From Lasioglossum baleicum (Eukaryota > Arthropoda > Insecta > Hymenoptera > Halictidae): a DNA stretch of 64,000 nt. Where the stretch lies: positions 11,753,461 to 11,817,460 of the forward strand of contig NC_134933.1 in assembly GCF_051020765.1 (NCBI RefSeq), read 5' to 3'. Under the pieces are notes generated by a model that searched no databases, was not told the DNA's origin, and saw only the letters and a program-made list of their open reading frames with translations. Positions 56,393 to 64,000 of this stretch are shown here, in pieces. The position numbers and the translations under genes are program-made. Each line of letters begins with the position of its first letter. The first letter of the stretch is position 1.

Positions 56393-56560
56393 TAGACTGC
56401 GGATTTGTATGCACATTTATGAAGAAATTGGAAGGGTGAAATGTAAAACAGTAAAAAATATTATTATGATGTGTTCAATGTAAAAGATCTATTAAGGAAT
56501 GAAATTAATTTTTATTTACCTCCTACTGTCCATAATCATTGGAGAACATTCTTATTTTGC
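56393..56560 (+). mobile_element. TAGACTGCGG-family MITE, right end lost
   Basis: Left end TAGACTGCGGATTTGTATGC, interior GAAGAAATTGGAAGGGTGAA and ATTGGAGAACATTCTTATTT as in 29553-29758. It breaks off at TTTTGCATACTCACAC, where TTTTATTTTGCAT is repeated. Confidence 0.75.
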
Positions 56561-56621
56561 ATACTCACACTTTTATTTTGCATCTCTATATGAAAAACGA
56601 AATTACTTTCCGAATACAATA

Positions 56622-57328
56622 CAGTAGAACCTCGATTATCCAAGCCTCTGATGTTCGAATTCTTTATCATCTGAATACTTTCCACAAAGAATTAGTTTGC
56701 GTTAAACCAACCCATACGCTACACGATTTACTGCACACTTCAATAAGGATTGACTACGATCTGAACACTATCAGCTGGAGGCCTCCCTTTTTATTAAGAT
56801 TAAACTTGATGCTCTGATTCACAAACTTTGCAACAAGGGTTATTTTCAACCCTATACAATAGATGCCGTTTTGTGCGGACCCTCTCTTTGCCCCTTACTT
56901 TACATACATTTTCTTAAGGCTCACTGTTTGCACCTTTAGAGTTGTATTCGGAAATGTTCCACCATGTTGTCAACCCTAGGTTCTAAGTCATCTTTGTGGG
57001 GTTTTATAGCTTAACACTAAACCTACCGAACTATACAAGTAGCCGGTACATGTTGCATTATAAAAATAACAAGATTGAATTTATTTGAACTTTGTGCGAT
57101 TCATATTATAATATCTATTCTACTAAATATATTTGTTTAATTATTTACCACGAAAACATCTTTATAATTTCAATAATTGTGAAATAAAAGATCTGGAACT
57201 GATCATTTGACCGGTGGTGGTAGGTTTAGTGTTATTAAAAAAAAAAGTTCAACACTGAAACTATGTAATTGTTGTATTATCCGAACGATCATTTCCACTA
57301 ATTAGCACGGATAATCGAAATTCTACTG
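56622..57328. mobile_element. pogo/Tigger-like MITE, 707 bp, TA target, with a nested insertion
   Basis: Left end CAGTAGAACCTCGATTATCC, right end GGATAATCGAAATTCTACTG, imperfect inverses and typical of the pogo/Tigger group. TA flanks at 56620-56621 and 57329-57330. Without the nested MITE (57011-57235) it would be about 480 bp. No DDE transposase frame is visible. Confidence 0.85.
57011..57235 (+). mobile_element. TTAACACTAA-family MITE, 225 bp, nested
   Basis: Left end TTAACACTAAACCTACCG, right end GGTAGGTTTAGTGTTAT, matching inversely at 16 of 17 positions. It is the longest copy and the only one with both full ends, so it best defines the family. It sits within the pogo-like element 56622-57328 and is therefore younger than it. 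Confidence 0.9.
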
Positions 57329-59617
57329 TATTCTAAGTCGGCACAAATGTTTAATGTTCAAGCGAAAATTCCCTTTCAACAGCCAACGTGCGAGCATATT
57401 TTCGACGATGCAGATCGGACAACAAAAAGGGAAAGCGCGAGAGATGTGAAATAATTAGGATGGTTGAAACCGCTCGTAAATCGTGTTTATTATCGCTGAT
57501 TGTCTCATTAAAGGGAGCAGTGCATTAGGTTTTGTAAAGTACGAGCAGGGCTTTAACGTTGGTTGGTAGCAGGGGCAGCGTGTGCTCGATCCGGAATTAT
57601 TGCGTGAACGAGGCCGAGTTCGCAAGAAGTGCGTCCTTACGAAAGGCTTGTCGCCACCCCGTATGTATTTATACACGGCCGTGGGAAAACGATACTCGTA
57701 CGGGCGTAGAAACGACGATAATCGAGCAACATTGCGGAGATTACTGCATCCCGATGCAGTCGATGGACTGGTAATAACCGGCGTCGTGCTACGCCGTCGC
57801 CGATCGTAGATCGCATGCCTTCTCCACTCGGAGTCGCATGACTCGAAGTTTCCTGCAGAAAGTAAATCTGTCGTGTTCGCTTACGATCCGCATTCTTGAA
57901 TGCGAAGACGCTGCTATCGGAGCCGAACACATCGAACGTCCCGCCAATAAAGGGACGAGGAGCTATTGTAAGTGTCGCGCCACCAATGGAAATCAAGAAC
58001 GACAGCGGGGATCATTTTCAGCACTGACAGCGTTCAAGTTTAACCTTTCAACAGTGGTGCCCGAGTCTAGTTTGACCCACAGTATCAGAATAATTATGAA
58101 AGTGGTCTAAGTGAAAATTAAAAAAAATGAATTTATCAGTTATTTCTCATCATGTTGTTTTAAGCTAAATTAGTTCAATGTAATTTTTACGATATTGTCA
58201 AAAATGAACCGTTAGATAGTGCTTGTTATTTCAATATTATATGTAACTCATTTAGTGTTAATTAAGAAAGTTGTCTAAGTCAAAAATATAAAAAAATTTA
58301 GTTAGATTTTAGAGAGATTGAGTTAGTTGTCTAAGTCAAAAATATAAAAAAATGATTTAGATTTTAGATTTTCTAGAATATGAGGATTTATCATTTTTTC
58401 GTCAAATTTTTTTTTAAATAAATGAAAGGTACATTTCTTAATTAGCGTCAATCAGCGGTATCTGTAAATAGCGGAAGCATTCTTTCGTTTGAATTATTAT
58501 GCCGTCTTGGGAAACAATTTTGAGAAATAGTTTGATTGTATCGATTAAAAAGTGTAGAAGTTTGTCGTGCCTCTAAATCGCGTTTCAATTAGCACGGCTG
58601 ACGCCGCCATTGTAATTAAGTGTAGTAAAGTCGTGACATTGTTATTATTACTATGATGCCTAGTCAATTAATTTCGTGCGAGGAATACATGCGAGCGTAT
58701 TTGGTCTCGTTACATGAACTGTGTCAGTATTAATAGGATGCACGTAGGAGGGCACGTGCAAAATCTGTCTTTGTGTACGTGCAAGCATGGATGCACGTTC
58801 GAACGATTGTGTAAGTACACGTGACATGAGAAGCAGCCGCAGGGCAATCGAGCAACTCCAGGAACGAACGGTTGCGCCGGTAACCGTTGTCGCTGTAAAC
58901 AACATCATTGCATAATTCCCTGCACGACGGAAGAATAATTCATGGTTTTAGCGATGCCGGGAGAAGCGTGTTTCCGAAACGGATTGTTCGACTTGGTTCG
59001 ATTGTATCGAAAGTTACCGTCGATATCTGAATTTACCATTTTATTGTTCTACACGATTCCATTATTCTATCGTACTTCTGGTATCGTAACTTTCGTGGAA
59101 AACGTTTCGAGGAAATACGTTCTTTTTTGCCTCGATCCCAAGAAAATCATACGGAAAATACTGGCAGCTCGTGTGTTTCATACAAAGTGAAACAGCAACA
59201 ATAAATTCAGCTTAAAATTCTTCTCTTAAACGGATTCTCAAAGTGTACTTAAATCTGCAACGACACAAATCATTTATTTAATTTGCAAATGGAAGTCAAT
59301 TTTTGCTTTACAGGATAGAAAGCATAACGAGATGATAGAGGATTACTTCGAACAGTTGCCTTAACACACATTCAATAATAAAATTATTACTTGAAATTTG
59401 CAGTGTCTTCAACGGTCCACTTAAGAGGGTGTTCTAAGTTCTAGTGCAACAGGTGTTTCTTTTAAGCTAATAATAAGTTTAGTGTAAGCTGTTGACGTAC
59501 GCAGTATTCCTGTGTATTTACTTGACTTTAGGGTTACTTTGTACAGAATAATTTATACAACAAATCACTTTTGTTACGGCAAAATACCTCCTACAGAATT
59601 AATCAATTTCATTAGTA
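57329..59617. other. Non-coding stretch with a short AT-rich tandem repeat
   Basis: AGTTGTCTAAGTCAAAAATA starts at 58269 and 58325 (period about 56 bp), with a diverged unit near 58100. GC-rich around 57560-57960, where antisense frames (57559-57774, 57637-57996) have no domain. Nothing else seen. Confidence 0.45.
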
Positions 59618-59680
59618 GGCTGTGGATCTTCACTTGAAATAAACATTTTCTAAATCAAAGATAGAAGAAAATATATTTCT
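59618..59680 (+). mobile_element. Fragment of the TAGACTGCGG-family MITE
   Basis: TAGGCTGTGGATCTTCACTT then GAAATAAACATTTTC resembles the family's left end. It lies 40 bp before the intact copy at 59722. Confidence 0.4.
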
Positions 59681-59721
59681 TTGTTCAATAATTCTTCGAA
59701 GTCGAAAATAATATTAATAAC

Positions 59722-59921
59722 TAGACTGCGGATTTTTATGCGAAATAAAAATGTTCGCATTGATTGCATGACACAGGAGCCAAATAAAAATAGTATTCTT
59801 CTTTTAATTATCCTATTAAGCTGAAACTAATACATTGATGTCCTTAAATATTTTTAACATGTCCACTGCTTTAAATTGTACGTGCCCATTTTTGTCATAA
59901 ATGCATAAAATCCGCAGTCTA
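59722..59921 (+). mobile_element. TAGACTGCGG-family MITE, 200 bp, perfect 8-bp duplication
   Basis: Left end TAGACTGCGGATTTTTATGC, right end TGCATAAAATCCGCAGTCTA. TTAATAAC is present on both sides (59714-59721 and 59922-59929). The inner sequence is almost the same as 21909-22073. Together with 43441-43641 it fixes the termini of the family and its 8-bp target. Confidence 0.94.
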
Positions 59922-60913
59922 TTAATAACATTCATTGTAATATATTAATAACTCTTCCTTGTAATGGGTGCGAACAATTCGTATTCCCAGCAGAGAACAC
60001 TATAAATTCCAGTTAATCTTCTCCATTATGTCGGAGTGAAATGACCCAGAACAGGCTAGCCGAGAGTTAAGCTGCAACTTTCGAGGATCCGTTCATTAAT
60101 GATTCCCATTTAAAAGAAACTAGAGCTATAAAGTAATAGCGGTGCTGAAAGTCGTAAAAGCAGCAGGTTCTAGTTAAATTTTATGAGGAGTCGGGTAGGC
60201 GACTAATTACATATTTCGGAGATTATTCAGAGCCATTCCAGCGGTTCTATACAATTGTACATCGGTACACCCGCTGCATTCTTCTTCGCTGTCTTCGACT
60301 AAACTTGACAGCGATCGGCGTGCGCGTTAGGTAATCGTCGGTGTCATGAGTTAGAAAGGAAAGGGCGCCGTTTATCGCGGGGAAGCAGGGGTACATGGAA
60401 TGAAAAGGAGGAGAGGGGGGAGTACAGAGGCGGCACTCATGTTGTACTCTTTCGGGCACATCGTAAAAGGCTCGCGGGACAGCAATACGTCGAATTAATT
60501 CCGTTGCGAAACGACGACAAGCAATTATTTTTCCAGCAATTACTCGATCGGCCGTACGTGTGCCAGCAACTTTGTGGCACAATGCCGCAGCTCGGCGAAC
60601 AATTGAATTTAATTAGCGTAATGGAGACCGATCAGAATGCTAATTAGTTGACCGGAGCGCAACGGTTTCTCGGTATATTTTTTCTTCTTTTCTTTACGAT
60701 CGAACCTCCTTTCACGTCACGGTTCCCAAAATTTACCGGAATTTATACACTCGGATATACCTGTTCCTGGAAAACTGATGATTTAACGCCGCCCCCAGCT
60801 AAATAGTTTATGGGGTTTGAGAGCCGTTGCGTCGGAACGGGCTAACGAGGGCTCAAGAATTTCTCTCCGCAACCTCGGGTTCCAGTGGTTGTGCTTTGTA
60901 ATTAATTACTGAA
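59922..60913. other. Non-coding stretch without recognised features
   Basis: The frame 60247-60582 (minus, 111 codons) lacks a domain. TTAATTAG-type homeodomain cores cluster at 60600-60650, too common in AT-rich DNA to call. Confidence 0.45.
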
Positions 60914-61110
60914 TTAACACTAACTGTACCGAGAACAAAATGCTGGTACATATTGCTTTATTGAAACTACAAGACCGAATTATTTTTAATTTCTCGCAAT
61001 TTTTACAACAATACGTGCTTGAATGAAGAAATTTATTGAATAACTTCTAATGGAATCATCCTTGTAACTTCGATAATTAGAAAATAAAAAATATGAAACC
61101 GGGCATGGTA
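60914..61110 (+). mobile_element. TTAACACTAA-family MITE, right end decayed
   Basis: Left end TTAACACTAACTGTACCG, interior ACAAGACCGAATTATTT and AACTTCGATAATTAGAAAAT. The right end keeps GGGCATGGTAC but the AGTGTTAA tip is gone. Confidence 0.7.
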
Positions 61111-61604
61111 CTTCAATTTTTACATGTGGAATGCTCGATTCTATTAACTTTGAGCTGATATAATTGTTTTTCGTAACGCAAGAATTTTCACAGATTTATG
61201 GAAGAAATTAACCATGAAAATGTAGCGGTAATCGGTTCTGTGGAAAAATAAAGGAAAATTTGGCCTAACGGATACCCCGGTACAGAGAAATCCAATAAAA
61301 ATCGAAGATATCGGTGTCTCGGCGAATTTTTTTTCACCGAGAAGATTGCTTCCGAGTAATAACTCACCGAGGTTCAGTCAAGCTTACCCCGAGACAATAA
61401 TGAGAGTCGTGGAACCGTAGATTCTTACTTGTGGTACCGTAATGAACTCTGAATGCCACCATTAGCCGACTGCACAGAAATCGAATTCACGGACGTACAC
61501 ATCGATAAATAATCGAACAGCGGCTGTACGGTTTCTAAATGTCAGCGGAATGCTAAATTACATTCTGCATTTTTGCTTGCACTTGTTTATTAACGCGAAA
61601 CCCA
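61111..61604. other. Non-coding stretch without recognised features
   Basis: No frame of 60 codons or more, and no repeat recognised. Ends at the Tc1/mariner remnant. Confidence 0.4.
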
Positions 61605-61610
61605 CTCATC

Positions 61611-61791
61611 GAAATCCAATCTCACCGAAAGTCATTTGGACCGCGGAGTTCATAAAACGTCAATACGTAATAGAGAAGAACTGAAATACAGGATAAAAGA
61701 AGAATGGCGTAAAATTAGCAAATATCATTTGCAAAAAAATAATCGCCTAAGGCACGTTATAAAAAATGAAGGACACCCAACAAAGTATTAA
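61611..61791 (+). pseudogene. Tc1/mariner transposase, C-terminal remnant
   Basis: The frame ending at the TAA of 61789-61791 reads LDRGVHKTS, then REELKYRIKEEWRKIS and LRHVIKNEGHPTKY before the stop. Tc1-type transposases end in this way (…EEW..IS….L…VIKN.G.PTKY). Just upstream, another frame reads NPIS…IW, recalling the NPIE..W motif around the last catalytic acid, so a frameshift near 61635-61645 is likely and the acid is not kept. About six residues before RLRHVIKN are missing against the family pattern. Everything N-terminal of this (DNA-binding domain, first two catalytic Asp) is absent. This is a dead fragment, not a gene. Confidence 0.85.
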
Positions 61792-62069
61792 GTAATTATA
61801 CGGAAGATATAATTCTTATGTTATAACTTCAACCAATAAAGTGTCCCAATATTTTTGTGACATAAAATTTTGCATTTTTTTACATTTTTTGTATAGAACA
61901 AGCTGTTTGTTAGGAATATATAGTTTGTACTGTAATCTAATATAATTCAACACAGTTTAGAACATAAAATACACGATCGAACCGTTGCGCCGAAAACATT
62001 TAAAAATTTATTATAAAATACACAGCTTAGAATCCGAAATTAAAGTCCTAATATTTTCCTGACCGACTG
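61611..62069 (+). mobile_element. 5'-truncated Tc1/mariner element
   Basis: The transposase remnant is followed by about 250 bp of AT-rich tail and a terminal repeat ending CTAATATTTTCCTGACCGAC then TG at 62069, next to TA (62070-62071). The matching left terminal repeat was not found within the window. GTGTCCCAATATTTTTGTGA at about 61842 also resembles Tc1-type ends, so two related ends or a composite are possible. Confidence 0.65.
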
Positions 62070-62071
62070 TA

Positions 62072-63279
62072 GACTCAGCCACGTTTCTATCGGGAAAGAA
62101 GTAGAACACATCGAACAGAGCAGTTTAATTTACTTTGCGGAAAACGGTCTCCGTGAAACAACGTGATCGAGTCGTGTCGATCATATTAACGAGCCATAAA
62201 TCCCTCCCCCGTTAGTCGATCGAGCAAGTAATCGACAATGGTAAAGACCAGCGATGCCGCGTCTTTCTCACGGCGTCTAAACGCCGGGGATCAATTATCC
62301 GCGGTTTAAGATTTTTATTAACGGGACGATCGCACGAGAATTTCTGGCCTGTGCTCGTCACACGTGGCGTTTCGAGGAATCCCAGCTCGTATAGAACTCG
62401 TCTTGTTAGAAACGGTTGCATAGAGGCGCATATAACCTGCATTTCGCGACGCGGAGTAAAGCGGAGCCATCGGCCTATTCTGGAATGTCACCCTGCCCGG
62501 TGTCCAGTATCCGAGGTCCAGTTCTTCCACGAGAATCGCGTGGCCTTTCCTTAAACCACGTTTCTCAGAAAATCTACCTGAAAACCGTTACGATAATACG
62601 GGCACCGTCCGATGTCATCCGGAGACGGATGCGAGTACCATTCGTCGCGGCTCGTCGCTTTACGACCGACCGAATTGCTCCTCGCAATTTCTGTCGAACG
62701 TTCCCCCCCCTCCACCTTTATTCATCGGTCCACTGAGAAAGTAATCACAGGTTTTCAATCGCACCAACGAGAACAGTTTCAAATAACCAATTCGTAACTG
62801 TTTAATGATAGCTTCCACCAAACCATCCTCTGTATATCCAATAACGCGACCTGTCCAGCGAACGAAAACTTGGACTGCATGTTTGTTGAAATTAGTTGTT
62901 GAAATTAGGAACAGGGCCGAAAATTCGTGCGACAATCGAGGTTGCGCAGCGAAAGAGGTAACGCGATCTGTTTTTCCCCTTGAAATTCTTCCACCTCTAC
63001 CGTCAAATGTGGCTCAAATGAAAACTGCCTAAGTACATTTCTTTACGAAAATTGGGTTTTCAGCTTCGCCTTGTCAGGTACTTCAGTTTCTAAGGTTTCA
63101 GGGTAATTTTATTCAATAGCAATGAATGAAGTCGCACTTGGATCAGTTTTTGGCCGATAAGGGCCAGAAGTTTTATGAGCGCATAATTGTAAAGCTACCA
63201 GAAAGAGGGCAAAAAAAATTGGGTTTAATTGCACCTTACAATACTGAAATTACTTTCTTGCCAACCCAATAGCTTCGCT
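62072..63279. other. Non-coding stretch without recognised features
   Basis: GC-rich at 62200-62700. Several antisense frame pairs (62212-62442, 62318-62530, 62351-62554, 62416-62736, 62660-62935) without domains. Nothing repeated was noticed. Confidence 0.45.
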
Positions 63280-63692
63280 TTAAGGGACTATACTCCTTTT
63301 TTCAGGACTGCAAGGGTGCGGGATTCGCGTTCTCATTTCTCGATAATACAAAAATGGGGGGTTTCAGTAGTCAAAAACGCTAGATAAAAGATCGATATGG
63401 GGCGCTATCGCCCTCAAAAGTACTATTTTTTCGTTTACGAAGCGTAATTTGCATTATTCGGAAGCATACAACTGCGCATGTAGCTATTTTCTTAGCTATG
63501 TATTAGAAATGCTGCCAAATAATGCAAGTTACGCCTTGTAACTTTTGAGGGTGATAGCGCCCTAGATCGATCTTCTATCTAGCGGTTTTGACTACTGAAA
63601 AACTTTTTACGATACGAAAAACGTATTATTATCGAGAAATGAGAACGCGAATCCCTCACCCTTGCAATCCTGGAAACGAGTCTACGCCTTAA
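63280..63692. mobile_element. Fold-back element bounded by TTAA, 413 bp
   Basis: Left arm 63280-63467, right arm 63509-63692, about 42 nt between them. Shared inverted blocks include GCAAGGGTG-GGGATTCGCG, TTCTCATTTCTCGATAAT, TTTCAGTAGTCAAAA-CGCTA and GGCGCTATC-CCCTCAAAAG. TTAA with GG next to it stands at both ends (TTAAGGGACTATACTC and, inverted, TTAAGGCGTAGACTC). Each arm has one private insertion of about 15-25 bp. Confidence 0.85.
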
Positions 63693-64000
63693 ATCGTTTT
63701 CTTTGCCTTCTGTAAAATTTACTTTTTTGGACTAGGGCAATTTTCATATGAGGCCGACTTAATGTCGTCACGTGCTGATAGTGGTGAGAGGGGAATCCGA
63801 TGGTAGAGAGGGGAGCGTAAAGACCACGCTGAACCAGAACAAGACTTTTCTCCCACTCCACCTTACCCCTTCTTCGACGCCATTCTCCCACTCCCTGGCG
63901 GTGAGCATAACGCTTCATTTACCAACAGTTTAACCATAACCTCTAATGGTGTAACTAGTTAGAGGGAGAATCGCTTATCTCGCGCGGCCATATTTCACGA
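63693..64000. other. Window end with a dispersed C-rich repeat copy
   Basis: ACAAGACTTTTCTCCCACTC, then CCCCTTCTTCGACGCCATTC and TCC at 63839-63892, is the third copy of the repeat at 4232-4292 and 29502-29550. The minus-strand frame 63682-63918 covers it and has no domain. Confidence 0.5.

Noticed and set aside
60600..60650. Homeodomain-site cluster
   Set aside because: TTAATTAG-type cores are too frequent in AT-rich DNA to carry weight without conservation data.

Overview
This 64-kb window reads as non-coding eukaryotic DNA from an arthropod, most probably an insect and plausibly a hymenopteran. That placement is inference. It rests on an AT-rich sequence with no obvious loss of CpG, a dense load of short class II elements (hAT, TTAA-bounded, Tc1/mariner and pogo types), and splice signals of the kind described in giant insect introns. 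I recognise no intact protein-coding gene, rRNA, tRNA, CRISPR array or bacterial-type signal. Open frames reach only about 150 codons, lack recognisable domains and mostly overlap one another in several frames, as expected by chance. The one coding trace I can name is the decayed C-terminus of a Tc1/mariner transposase (about 61611-61791).

The most notable signal is a set of three minus-strand sites, at 1051-1084, 25457-25490 and 49808-49840. In each, a pyrimidine-rich 3' splice site ending in CAG abuts a perfect GTGAGT 5' splice site. This is the architecture of recursive-splicing ratchet points (zero-length exons). The junctions are 24.35 and 24.41 kb apart, all on the same strand and all in stretches with few repeats. 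The simplest reading is that at least 49 kb of the window is one giant intron of a minus-strand gene whose exons lie outside it.

The rest is mainly repeats. (1) A roughly 200-bp MITE family with ends like TAGACTGCGGAT has about 20 copies or fragments; the best copies have 8-bp target duplications, so it is hAT-like. (2) Three other hAT-type MITEs (2235-2724, 12505-13062, 20170-20293) have perfect 8-bp duplications. (3) A TTAA-bounded MITE family has four copies, one nested inside a pogo/Tigger-like MITE (56622-57328). (4) Large fold-back elements lie at 31911-32182, 35871-36208, 52577-52806 and 63280-63692. (5) Mariner/Tc1-type MITEs and remnants lie at 50994-51349, 53591-53720, 24530-24615, 33395-33475 and 61611-62069. 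(6) Several short dispersed repeats could not be classified.

Tandem arrays are also common. They include a regular 109-bp array (5914-6372), a roughly 110-bp satellite with a three-unit higher-order repeat of about 328 bp (44290-45020), and duplications of 200-430 bp at 3405-3881, 15955-16563, 34497-35235, 36714-37425, 39125-39650 and 43325-43950. The last carries a MITE in only one of its two copies, so the duplication probably came first.

All boundaries were read by eye, without alignment, and should be treated as approximate to a few bases unless a target duplication is quoted.
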